From the NCBI GenBank assembly GCA_021162225.1, contig JAGGZB010000167.1:1-5651 (forward strand): a stretch of DNA of 5,651 bases, written 5' to 3'. Below, piece after piece: positions 1 through 5,494 of the stretch. Within the stretch, counting starts at the first letter, position 1, and the number at the start of each line of letters is the position of its first letter. The DNA is from Candidatus Bathyarchaeota archaeon (lineage in GTDB: Archaea; Thermoproteota; Bathyarchaeia; Bathyarchaeales; DTEX01). A program made the translations under genes and the position numbers. The notes beneath the pieces were generated by a model. That model was not told the origin of the DNA. It made no database searches and worked only from the letters and a program-made list of their open reading frames with translations.

Positions 1-40
1 AGGGCCAAGCGGAAGTGACAAGTATTCTTCCGAGTTTCAC
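1..40 (-). CDS. metG: Methionyl-tRNA synthetase, N-terminal fragment (cut by window edge)
   Basis: Reading the minus strand from the GTG at 40-38 gives MKLGRILVTSAWP and then leaves the window. The string LVTSAWP matches the first beta-strand of archaeal and bacterial class Ia methionyl-tRNA synthetases, where it is normally followed by a Tyr and the HIGH-type nucleotide-binding loop (outside this window). The enzyme would charge tRNA-Met in the cytoplasm. The GTG is preceded by GGAGGT at 48-43, an excellent Shine-Dalgarno sequence at unusually short spacing. No ATG is available in this frame between the fwdB stop and the motif. It lies 63 bp downstream of fwdB on the same strand, so it may be co-transcribed with fwdDB. 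Only 13 codons are visible, so the call rests on one motif. Confidence 0.62.
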   Translation of the reverse strand, partial: MKLGRILVTSAWP

Positions 41-42
41 GC

Positions 43-48
43 ACCTCC
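43..48 (-). promoter_or_regulatory. Shine-Dalgarno site for metG
   Basis: Minus-strand GGAGGT lies 2 nt before the GTG at 40-38. If only GGAG is counted, the spacing is 4 nt. It supports translation starting at this GTG even though the gap is shorter than usual. An overlapping GTG one frame away (44-42) gives no recognisable protein. Confidence 0.55.
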
Positions 49-103
49 AAGTAATTGACGAGTCTCTAATAGATAAGCAAGTATTGGTAAGTATATTAAT
101 ATT

Positions 104-1540
104 TTAAGTCTTCTCCTTTAGTCTCCTGACCTCCTTCAGTATCTTCCTCAGTATCTCCTCATCGCTCAAGCAACCTTTTGGAGGCTCAATGACTTTCTTT
201 AGGGGAAGAGGGACAAAATCCATCCGGTAAATCGTCCCTTCAGCTTCGATTCCCGCAAAAGCTGAGGGAATAACCACATCGGCAACTAGAGCTGTGAGTG
301 AAAAAGCTGGATCTATCACTATCAGCGGAATCTTGGATAGATTACGCGCAGCTTCCCTAGGAAAAGAAGCAACCGGATCAGATGCTACTATGAGCGCTGC
401 GTCTGCATCTCCTCTTCGAAGCACATCAACGGCCGACGTTTCGCCGGGATTGTACCGCGGATATCCATGAGAGAAATCCACAGCATAGGGATATCCGGTC
501 TGCCACGTAAAGACGGTTTCGGCTCCTGTAACGTTGAAGTGTCCTCTCATTGGGAGTATAAGGAACTTTGTACGTTTGTTAAGGTCTTGAACAAGCTTTA
601 TAGCGGCTTCCACGTTACGCGCCTTACCTCTGCTCATTGTTAACCCGAGACCAAAGAAGAGAACTCCAAGGTCACAATTAATCATGACATCAGCTACTTC
701 TTCAAGAACTTCAACGGGCACGCCAGCAACCTCATCTACATCAAGCTCTTCATCACGTATCAAAGCTCTAAGTGCTTGTAGAAGACAATAATCTTCTCCA
801 GGTCTCACTTGAATGAAAAAATCAGCCATCTCAGCCGAGCGTGTTTTACGGACATCCACAACTATAAGTTTTCTTTCTTTTTTAGGAAGCATCCTAAGAC
901 TCTTTACGTGATTCACCAGCGAAGGAGCTTCTCCGCGCCTAAAGAAGAGACTCATCACGCGGCTGAGTCTTTTTCTAGCGGAGTACGCTTCAATACGAGT
1001 TATGAGTCGTCGCCAAATGCTTCTTTGAAACCTTCCGCTCGATAGGGCCGTATATCTTTCCATGTGACGAGGATGTGAACTCCAAGGATTACTTCCCCAA
1101 TAGATTATAAGATCTGCTCTGTGACGAATCTGTCCCAAAGTAGTTCCAACAAGTCCAACATCTTGGATTGCAAGAATTGAGGGGCCGTGACAGACTGTTG
1201 ATGTGTTATCTATGACGCCGCCGATCTCCTCTGCTAGTTCTAAGCCGACCCTAATAGCTTCGCAGCTCGTGGAGCTCCAGCCATAAAGAATAGGATACGA
1301 TGCCTCAACCAGTATTTCTGCACTCTTTCTTATCGCTTCATTAAGCGTTACTCTCTTGAGCACGCCGCTTCTACGAATATATGCATTCGTGTTTCTGTGC
1401 AAATAGTAATTCTCGAATTTCGCCGCGCCCATTGCACATGCATTCTTAGCCTGCACTACCTTATTGTTCTCTATGATTAATTCGATATCGTCACAGCAAC
1501 ATCCACAGCCCGGACAGACAACTTTTGATACTACCTGCAT
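104..1540 (-). CDS. fwdB: Formylmethanofuran dehydrogenase subunit B (catalytic Mo/W-pterin subunit)
   Basis: This is the catalytic subunit of the Fwd/Fmd complex, which reduces CO2 and attaches it to methanofuran as a formyl group, or runs in reverse. From the ATG at 1540 the protein has 478 residues. Cys9, Cys12, Cys16 and Cys35 form the N-terminal [4Fe-4S] pattern. Cys117-His118 (in STVCHGPS) occupy the place of the metal-ligand Cys/Sec and adjacent His of the formate-dehydrogenase-like family, so this is the Cys form, not Sec. Other family blocks are WGSNP, HPRHMERY, VDVRKT, GLGLTMSRG, RGHFNVTG and the C-terminal EAEGTIYRMD. The ATG start is preferred over a TTG at 1555 because it has GAAGGA upstream and puts the first Cys at residue 9, as I recall for homologues. 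Oddities: about 40 extra basic residues around residues 167-222 (family usually about 430 aa) and two extra Cys inside the cluster motif. The gene follows fwdD by 11 bp. Whether it binds Mo or W cannot be told. Confidence 0.96.
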   Translation of the reverse strand: MQVVSKVVCPGCGCCCDDIELIIENNKVVQAKNACAMGAAKFENYYLHRNTNAYIRRSGVLKRVTLNEAIRKSAEILVEASYPILYGWSSTSCEAIRVGLELAEEIGGVIDNTSTVCHGPSILAIQDVGLVGTTLGQIRHRADLIIYWGSNPWSSHPRHMERYTALSSGRFQRSIWRRLITRIEAYSARKRLSRVMSLFFRRGEAPSLVNHVKSLRMLPKKERKLIVVDVRKTRSAEMADFFIQVRPGEDYCLLQALRALIRDEELDVDEVAGVPVEVLEEVADVMINCDLGVLFFGLGLTMSRGKARNVEAAIKLVQDLNKRTKFLILPMRGHFNVTGAETVFTWQTGYPYAVDFSHGYPRYNPGETSAVDVLRRGDADAALIVASDPVASFPREAARNLSKIPLIVIDPAFSLTALVADVVIPSAFAGIEAEGTIYRMDFVPLPLKKVIEPPKGCLSDEEILRKILKEVRRLKEKT

Positions 1541-1547
1541 AGCTGCT

Positions 1548-1553
1548 TCCTTC
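1548..1553 (-). promoter_or_regulatory. Shine-Dalgarno site choosing the fwdB ATG start
   Basis: Minus-strand GAAGGA ends 7 nt before the ATG at 1540-1538. The alternative TTG start at 1555-1553 overlaps the fwdD stop and has no purine-rich site at normal distance, the nearest GGGAG being about 20 nt away. The site overlaps the end of fwdD, suggesting translational coupling of the two subunits. Confidence 0.55.
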
Positions 1554-1965
1554 AAGAGATGATCAGATCTATTATCTCCCTTATCGTCAAGACCTCTTCA
1601 GCTGTCGGTTCGACGTTTGCTGGTAGACCTTTAAGTAAAGGCATGCCAGTCCCTTCCGTAGACGATCCCATCACATAATTTGCCCATGGGCCGTACGGAA
1701 TAAAAACTATACCTGGCTGCTGGATCTTCTTTGATCTCCTAGCAGTCAGGACTATAGAGCCGTACTTGGTCGCGATCTTGACTCTATCTCCATCTTTGAT
1801 TCCGAGTTTCCGCATATCCTCCTCGTTCATTTCGCATATTGACACACTTTCTGCGTATTCTTTTGATAACTTACCTCTCTCCTTATGACACCCCTGATTT
1901 ATTGTTCTACCAGTTATAACAAGAACTTGTAATCTGCGAGCTCCTCTGATCTTCTTTGGGATCAT
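1552..1965 (-). CDS. fwdD: Formylmethanofuran dehydrogenase subunit D (molybdopterin dinucleotide-binding)
   Basis: A 137-residue protein matching FwdD/FmdD, the small subunit that completes the bis-pterin binding site of FwdB. It corresponds to the C-terminal molybdopterin-dinucleotide-binding domain fused to the catalytic chain in formate dehydrogenases. Visible family blocks are VITGRTINQG (residues 16-25), ESVSICEMNEEDM (39-51), LGIKDGDRVKI (54-64), the signature PGIVFIPYGPWAN (84-96) and GTGMPLLKG (105-113). The ATG at 1965 gives about 13 basic residues before the first conserved strand, slightly longer than many homologues, but there is no good internal start. The Shine-Dalgarno sequence is weak (AGGA, 11 nt upstream). 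It is the first gene of a fwdD-fwdB unit. Other subunits (A, C, F, G) are not in the window and must be encoded elsewhere. Confidence 0.95.
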   Translation of the reverse strand: MIPKKIRGARRLQVLVITGRTINQGCHKERGKLSKEYAESVSICEMNEEDMRKLGIKDGDRVKIATKYGSIVLTARRSKKIQQPGIVFIPYGPWANYVMGSSTEGTGMPLLKGLPANVEPTAEEVLTIREIIDLIIS

Positions 1966-2151
1966 AAAGATATCCGTCCTACTAACGATATTAGAGAGAA
2001 TATTACAATTTGAGGATTAATACGTTTGGTCATAATGTGGTGATTACCAAGATATCTTATGAACGCTTCTTCACATTCCATTACAGATACTTAGGCTGAT
2101 GTCGTGTCATCTTATCTTCGTTATTCTTCAGAGATGATTGTTATAAAGCCC
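1966..2151. other. Non-coding region upstream of fwdDB
   Basis: These 186 bp separate fwdD from the stop of the upstream minus-strand gene. No tRNA-like or convincing C/D-box RNA pattern was found. On the minus strand there are two possible TATA elements. TTTATAAC at 2147-2140 would imply a leader of about 150 nt. TTGTAATATTC at 2010-2000 would imply a leader of about 14 nt. A perfect 10-bp palindrome AAGATATCTT lies at 2049-2058, and its 8-mer AAGATATC recurs at 1967-1974 just before the fwdD start. The region probably holds the fwdDB promoter, and which element is used cannot be decided by eye. Confidence 0.5.
2000..2010 (-). promoter_or_regulatory. Possible TATA element for fwdDB
   Basis: Minus-strand TTGTAATATTC is centred about 40 nt before the fwdD ATG. 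An archaeal start about 25 nt downstream would fall near 1979 and leave a short leader. A closer match to the TATA consensus, TTTATAAC, lies at 2147-2140 and is a competing candidate. The assignment is by eye only. Confidence 0.3.
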
Positions 2152-2448
2152 TTATTCGCATTCTCGCTTCACCTCAAAGACCACAGGGGTTTCCGGGTCG
2201 GGACATGCGTGAACAACCACATCGTCCTCATCCGCCCAGCGAAAACGAGCATTGTTATGGAAGGCATATACTTTAGGCATGAGGGAAGTCAATGCCCCTA
2301 AGCATATTGTTCCGTGAACATACACGCGTGATTCATCTACGCATTCGAACACAACCTTGTCTCCAGGCCTATGCACCTTGCATCCATTAACTTTCTTTAC
2401 TGTTACGACTATTCGCTTTATTTTCCCTCTTTTCTTTACTGCATTCAT
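2152..2448 (-). CDS. Small Cys-rich protein, TIGR04076-like, function unknown
   Basis: A 98-residue protein with no signal peptide or membrane segment. Its pattern resembles the uncharacterised TIGR04076 family of about 80-100 residues: strand VVTVKKVNG, then C23-x2-H-R-P-G-D, an IC-L-G-A-L-T-S-L-M-P block (C49), FRWADEDDVVVHACPDP (C82), and a final strand VVFEVKRE. Five cysteines (23, 36, 49, 82, 97) and His26/His80 could bind a metal or cluster, but this is inference, as no biochemical role is known to me. The ATG at 2448 is well supported by GGAGG about 10 nt upstream, with a TATA-like element further up. It lies 186 bp upstream of fwdD on the same strand, so it could share a transcript, but it appears to have its own promoter. 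Confidence 0.8.
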   Translation of the reverse strand: MNAVKKRGKIKRIVVTVKKVNGCKVHRPGDKVVFECVDESRVYVHGTICLGALTSLMPKVYAFHNNARFRWADEDDVVVHACPDPETPVVFEVKRECE

Positions 2449-2498
2449 ATCCTAACTTCCTCCCTATCTATCATAGGAAACGAGAAAATAAGGAAAAA

Positions 2499-2513
2499 GG
2501 GTGAAATTTATCT
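2499..2513 (-). promoter_or_regulatory. Probable archaeal promoter (TATA) for the TIGR04076-like gene
   Basis: Minus-strand AGATAAATTTCACCC contains a TATA-like core centred near 2508. A start about 25 nt downstream falls near 2482, leaving a leader of about 34 nt that contains the GGAGG at about 2463-2459. The geometry is coherent, but no experiment supports it. Confidence 0.4.
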
Positions 2514-2666
2514 TCTCTGCCTTGGTTTCGCAATTATCTCTCTAATCTCTAGATCAAAGAAATTATTTCACGCAGCATCTCTATCATTATTCACCACGAT
2601 TACCTTAGATTTAGAGAATAAAAAACCAACACATATTTGAGTGAGGATGCCATTTCATTGGCGCCC

Positions 2667-2675
2667 ATAAAATAT
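2667..2675 (+). promoter_or_regulatory. Probable TATA element for the sulfatase-like gene
   Basis: Plus-strand ATAAAATAT lies about 47 nt before the ATG at 2718. Initiation about 25 nt downstream (near 2697) would give a leader of about 20 nt containing the strong Shine-Dalgarno at 2705-2710. This is the best TATA-like match upstream of the gene. Confidence 0.42.
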
Positions 2676-2704
2676 GAAAAGATTCATTCTTAGACTATTA
2701 TAGC

Positions 2705-2710
2705 GGAGGA
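2705..2710 (+). promoter_or_regulatory. Shine-Dalgarno site for the sulfatase-like gene
   Basis: GGAGGA lies 7 nt before the ATG at 2718. This is ideal strength and spacing, and it fixes the start codon. Confidence 0.7.
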
Positions 2711-2717
2711 TTGCAAT

Positions 2718-4103
2718 ATGAAAGTAATACTCTTGGTTATAGATACTCTTCGAGCCGATCATTTGGGATGCTATGGTTATCGACGAAATACATCTCCATG
2801 TATCGATGAGATAGCGAGTGAGGGAGTAATCTTCGAGCATGCTTATCCAACTGACGTTCCCACACAGCCATCCTTCACTTCTATGTTCACAGGGATGAGA
2901 GGAATAGAAACGGGAATAGTCTCGCATAGCTCAACTGAAAGTCTCCCTGAAGAGATTCCATACTTTCCAGAAATACTGTCGCAGAAAGGCATAGTTACCG
3001 CGGCTGTAAGCACACTCTATATGATGAGAAGATGGTTTGCCCGCGGATTTCGCTATTATATGAATCCGGTTGCAGGAGTTAGGCGGAGACTACAGCAAGT
3101 TGATGCTGAGGAGATAAATTCATTCGCCTTCCAATGGCTACGTGAGAACTATAGAAAAGATTTCTTTATGTTCATTCATTACTGGGATCCGCACAGCATA
3201 TATCGTCCACCCGAGAAGTATAGACGGCTATTTTATAAAGGAGACGAATGTGATCCGGAGAATCATAGCTTAGACGCCCTAAGAGAACAGCCAGTCTGGC
3301 CGTTTGTGAAGGGACATTTAGACGCCATAAAGAGGGGAATAACGGATATTGAATACGTGATTGCCCAATATGATGGGGAGATAAGATATGTTGACGATAA
3401 TGTTAGAGATCTTGTGAACATGCTTGAAGATCTGGGAATATACGATGAAACAGCGCTTATTATTACTTCTGACCACGGAGAGAGCTTGGGGGAACATGAA
3501 TTTTATTTTGACCACTGTGAAGTATACGAAACGACTATTCATGTGCCTTTGATAATACGATATCCTCCGATGATCCCCCGTGGAAAACGCTTTAAGGGTC
3601 TTGTTCAGTCGACGATAAGCATCATGCCAACTGTGCTTAGTTTATTCGGTATGGAATATCAACGCCGCATGGAAGGAAAGAACCTTATTGACTTAGCTAA
3701 TGGAGAGGAGGAACCTTTCGAGGAGATCTATGTTAATCAAGGTTTATGGACTGCTAAACGCGCGGTAAGAACGGAGAAATGGAAGCTTATAAGGACGTAT
3801 GATCCAAGTTTTTGGGAAACTCCGGAAATCGAGCTTTATGATATGGAAAATGATCCAGAGGAAACGAGGAACCTCGCATCGGAGATGAGGGAAAAAGCGG
3901 ATGATCTTGAGCTTAGAATGGAGAGATGGCGGAGAATGAAGCTGGGAAAACGCATTGACCCTTTAGATCTCATAGTGAGCATCGGGCTTCCGTCACGCAG
4001 GTGGGTTGAAGCAGCAGCTATGAGAGAAGGCATGAAGAGAAAATATGATGAATGGAGAGCTCGGATAGACAGGGCGGAAAAGATGGATTTATCTAAAAAG
4101 TAA
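2718..4103 (+). CDS. Sulfatase-fold (alkaline phosphatase superfamily) hydrolase with Thr at the nucleophile site
   Basis: A 461-residue protein of the sulfatase branch of the alkaline phosphatase superfamily. The N-terminus VILLVIDTLRADHLGCYGY is the family opening, with Asp9 a metal ligand. The C-terminal metal site is TSDHGESLGEHEFYFDH (Asp252, His253, with His260 and His266 nearby), and HYWDPH (154-159) is another active-site-like block. LYDMENDPEETRNLA (373-387) is the usual sulfatase C-terminal domain motif. Where true sulfatases carry C/S-x-P-x-R for formylglycine formation, this protein reads T49-Q-P-S-F53, so both the convertible residue and the Arg are absent. Thr is the nucleophile in related phosphodiesterases and phosphotransferases, so it may act on a phosphate ester, but the substrate is unknown. 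No signal peptide or membrane helix is present, so it is probably cytoplasmic. The C-terminal ~75 residues are highly charged and helical. It converges on the PhoU-like gene with a 2-bp gap. Confidence 0.9.
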   Translation: MKVILLVIDTLRADHLGCYGYRRNTSPCIDEIASEGVIFEHAYPTDVPTQPSFTSMFTGMRGIETGIVSHSSTESLPEEIPYFPEILSQKGIVTAAVSTLYMMRRWFARGFRYYMNPVAGVRRRLQQVDAEEINSFAFQWLRENYRKDFFMFIHYWDPHSIYRPPEKYRRLFYKGDECDPENHSLDALREQPVWPFVKGHLDAIKRGITDIEYVIAQYDGEIRYVDDNVRDLVNMLEDLGIYDETALIITSDHGESLGEHEFYFDHCEVYETTIHVPLIIRYPPMIPRGKRFKGLVQSTISIMPTVLSLFGMEYQRRMEGKNLIDLANGEEEPFEEIYVNQGLWTAKRAVRTEKWKLIRTYDPSFWETPEIELYDMENDPEETRNLASEMREKADDLELRMERWRRMKLGKRIDPLDLIVSIGLPSRRWVEAAAMREGMKRKYDEWRARIDRAEKMDLSKK

Positions 4104-4105
4104 GG

Positions 4106-4687
4106 CTAGCTGGATATCTCTCCTGAAGCAAGCCTTTTAAGGTCTTCCTCGCCCTCAGCGTAGCCTGAAGCTATGAGTACATCTCCAGCCTTGATCCGCG
4201 TACTCGGCTTCGGCCTTAACCATTTCTTCCCCCTCTTAATTGTAAGTATCCACATACCTGTCCTATCGGCAACCCGTGCCTCTTTTATGGTTTTGCCGTT
4301 AAGAATCGAATTCTCCGAAACTTGAACTGAGGTGACCGTTTCCTCTGCTTCCTCAACCGCGATTTTCAAGACTGGATGGGGCTTGAGACCCCGTAAGACT
4401 ATTTCAGCCAGCTTAGCAGCAGCGTCGGCTATTTCTTCTGTTACTATGCCGAGCCTGATAAGCCCCAAAAAATCTTTAGACTCATCAGGAGTGAAGCCGC
4501 TTGAGAGAATTAGAAGTTCAAATTTTGTGTGTAGATCGTCTACATGCTCCTCAAGCTCCTGAACTTCCCTCGCTAGCTCTGGACTATTAAGGATTATGGA
4601 GGAGTATGCAAGATCAAGCATGAGCTCCGAAGTATTCTTTAACTCAACCAACGCATCAACGATCTTCTTGAAATGTTCTTCTTTCAA
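4106..4687 (-). CDS. PhoU-like and TrkA-C domain protein (second of a tandem pair)
   Basis: This 193-residue soluble protein has an N-terminal PhoU-like helical domain (about residues 6-115, with SELMLDLAYSS and NSPELAREVQELEEHVDDL). A TrkA-C/RCK-C ligand-binding domain follows at about 118-190 (NSILNGKTIKEARV, GMWILTIKRGKKWLRP, IKAGDVLIASG). This architecture corresponds to the group described as PhoU plus TrkA-C (COG3273), thought to regulate ion transport, and its ligand is not known. The start is a TTG at 4687, supported by GGAGGA 10 nt upstream. There is no other start between the upstream gene's stop and this point. It begins 6 bp after its paralogue ends and is clearly co-transcribed with it. 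Its stop is 2 bp from the stop of the convergent sulfatase-like gene. Confidence 0.86.
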   Translation of the reverse strand: MKEEHFKKIVDALVELKNTSELMLDLAYSSIILNSPELAREVQELEEHVDDLHTKFELLILSSGFTPDESKDFLGLIRLGIVTEEIADAAAKLAEIVLRGLKPHPVLKIAVEEAEETVTSVQVSENSILNGKTIKEARVADRTGMWILTIKRGKKWLRPKPSTRIKAGDVLIASGYAEGEEDLKRLASGEISS

Positions 4688-4693
4688 GCTTGT

Positions 4694-5302
4694 CTAATCC
4701 TCCAGTTCTTTTAGAGCTCCACGAGCTAGTTTCTCGAGCTCTTCAATCCCCGAATGTGATCCCCTCGCTATTAGGATGTCGCCTTTGAGGATCTCATCTC
4801 CACCTTTAGGATTAATTATCCACTCCCTTCCTCTGCGAATCGCAATTATGTCGACACCTATTCTAGAAGCAAGCCGCAACTCTCTGAGTTTCTTACCCGC
4901 GAGTATCGAGTTCGACTCTACTTTGAACCTTCCAAGGCGCTCCTCAACCCTCTTGAAGACTTCTCTAACAATTGGATGTATGCCTATACCGCGGAGAACT
5001 ATATATGCTATATCAGCTGCCGCGTCTGAGATTCTGTCAGCAGCGCTTGAAACAAGCGAAACTCCGAGGAGATCCTTTGCATCCTTTGCATCTCTAGCCG
5101 CTATCATCACATTCATCTTTAAGAGAAGAGCTAAGTTGTCGACTTTTCTCTCCAATTCCAAAACATCTTCAGCAAGCTCTGGACTATTAAATAAAGCTGC
5201 AGAGTAAGCTAGATCGATCATAAGTTCTGAAAGATCCTTCATTTCAACAAGTAATCTTCTTACTGGTATAGGCTTGTACTGAATCTCTTCTAACTCGTCC
5301 AT
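4694..5302 (-). CDS. PhoU-like and TrkA-C domain protein (first of a tandem pair)
   Basis: A 202-residue paralogue of the next gene. The PhoU-like domain covers about residues 12-118 (MKDLSELMIDLAYSAALFNSPEL region) and the TrkA-C domain about 125-195 (NSILAGKKLRELRLASRIGVDIIAIRRG, ILKGDILIARG). It probably works with its neighbour, perhaps as a hetero-oligomer sensing a small ligand or ion to control a transporter; this is inferred from domain content. I chose the ATG at 5302 (MDELEEIQYKPIPVRRLL) because its N-terminal length fits the paralogue, and a TATA-like element at 5350-5341 would start transcription near 5320. GGAG at 5319-5316 is a somewhat distant ribosome site. Longer versions from an ATG at 5332 or a TTG at 5383 are possible but would put the start too close to, or upstream of, that element. 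It diverges from ftr. Confidence 0.83.
   Translation of the reverse strand: MDELEEIQYKPIPVRRLLVEMKDLSELMIDLAYSAALFNSPELAEDVLELERKVDNLALLLKMNVMIAARDAKDAKDLLGVSLVSSAADRISDAAADIAYIVLRGIGIHPIVREVFKRVEERLGRFKVESNSILAGKKLRELRLASRIGVDIIAIRRGREWIINPKGGDEILKGDILIARGSHSGIEELEKLARGALKELED
4698..4703 (-). promoter_or_regulatory. Shine-Dalgarno site supporting a TTG start
   Basis: Minus-strand GGAGGA, inside the last codons of the upstream PhoU/TrkA-C gene, lies 10 nt before the TTG at 4687-4685. It identifies the rare start codon of the second paralogue and suggests translational coupling. Confidence 0.6.
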
Positions 5303-5340
5303 AAATCTTGGGACTCTCCAAGATCTCTTCATAATAAGGC

Positions 5341-5350
5341 ATATTTTAAT
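5341..5350 (-). promoter_or_regulatory. Probable TATA element for the PhoU/TrkA-C pair
   Basis: Minus-strand ATTAAAATAT is centred about 43 nt before the ATG at 5302. Expected initiation near 5320 gives a leader of about 18 nt. It supports the shorter gene start, but the match is by eye. Confidence 0.4.
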
Positions 5351-5421
5351 ATTACCAAATGATAGTTCAGAAAAATCTCTCAATTAAAAGGATTCGCACA
5401 ACTCTGATTCGGTGGCAACGC

Positions 5422-5431
5422 TAATAAAAAC
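5422..5431 (+). promoter_or_regulatory. Probable TATA element for ftr
   Basis: TAATAAAAAC lies about 68 nt before the ftr start. Initiation about 25 nt downstream (near 5450) would produce a leader of about 45 nt containing the small hairpin (5460-5472) and the Shine-Dalgarno. An alternative A/T stretch at 5475-5481 (TTAAATT) would leave almost no leader and conflict with the strong ribosome site. Confidence 0.35.
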
Positions 5432-5459
5432 TTACAGTCATATTCGTCTTAATCGACGA

Positions 5460-5472
5460 GTCTCCGCGAGAC
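5460..5472 (+). other. Short perfect inverted repeat in the ftr leader
   Basis: GTCTC-CGC-GAGAC forms a 5-bp stem with a 3-nt loop, ending 9 nt before the ftr Shine-Dalgarno. It is short and could be chance. It has no poly-T tail and is not a terminator. It could mark an operator or a weak leader hairpin. Confidence 0.35.
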
Positions 5473-5481
5473 ACTTAAATT

Positions 5482-5490
5482 GGGGAGAGG
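5482..5490 (+). promoter_or_regulatory. Shine-Dalgarno region for ftr
   Basis: The purine run GGGGAGAGG precedes two adjacent possible starts, GTG at 5495 and TTG at 5498. With GGAG as core the spacing to GTG is 7 nt. With GAGG as core the spacing to TTG is 7 nt. It locates the start region but does not separate the two codons. Confidence 0.6.
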
Positions 5491-5494
5491 GCAA

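Larger units (their letters stand above)
2449..2717. other. Divergent intergenic region between TIGR04076-like and sulfatase-like genes
   Basis: This 269-bp A/T-rich region separates two diverging genes and holds a probable promoter for each (2499-2513 minus, 2667-2675 plus). Between them, at about 2515-2660, I see no RNA gene, long inverted repeat or tandem repeat. A plus-strand open frame (2371-2640) overlaps the 5' end of the minus-strand gene and has no convincing start or family resemblance, so it is not called. Confidence 0.6.

Noticed and set aside
38..106. The frame after the fwdB TAA stop stays open into metG, suggesting a FwdB-MetRS readthrough fusion.
   Set aside because: The stop is TAA, not TAG, and metG has its own strong Shine-Dalgarno sequence. 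A shared frame over a 63-bp gap is unremarkable.
809..1045. Open frame antisense to the FwdB insertion, considered as a nested gene that might explain the extra segment.
   Set aside because: No Shine-Dalgarno sequence or recognisable motif. The FwdB frame is continuous and rejoins conserved blocks on both sides.
1541..1555. TTG start for fwdB overlapping the fwdD stop, adding five residues.
   Set aside because: It has no ribosome site at normal spacing. The ATG at 1540 has one and puts the first cluster Cys at residue 9, as I recall for family members.
1966..2151. Possible tRNA or C/D-box guide RNA.
   Set aside because: No T-loop consensus was found, and no properly spaced RUGAUGA/CUGA box pair occurs on either strand.
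2371..2640. Plus-strand open frame with a hydrophobic stretch, possibly a small membrane protein.
   Set aside because: It overlaps the start of the TIGR04076-like gene on the other strand, lacks a good ribosome site and runs through the promoter region.
4101..4108. Terminator between the convergent sulfatase-like and PhoU/TrkA-C genes.
   Set aside because: Only 2 bp separate the stops, with no poly-T run or hairpin. Termination must occur inside the opposing gene, and no site can be assigned.
4776..5207. Long open frame antisense to the first PhoU/TrkA-C gene.
   Set aside because: It is Ser/Ile/Leu-rich, low-complexity shadow translation opposite a well-supported gene, with no family resemblance.
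53..5464. A near-identical 14-mer, AATTGACGAGTCTC (53-66) and AATCGACGAGTCTC (5451-5464), upstream of metG and ftr.
   Set aside because: One mismatch in 14 is expected a few times by chance among all position pairs in a window this size. The copies are also in opposite orientation relative to their genes.
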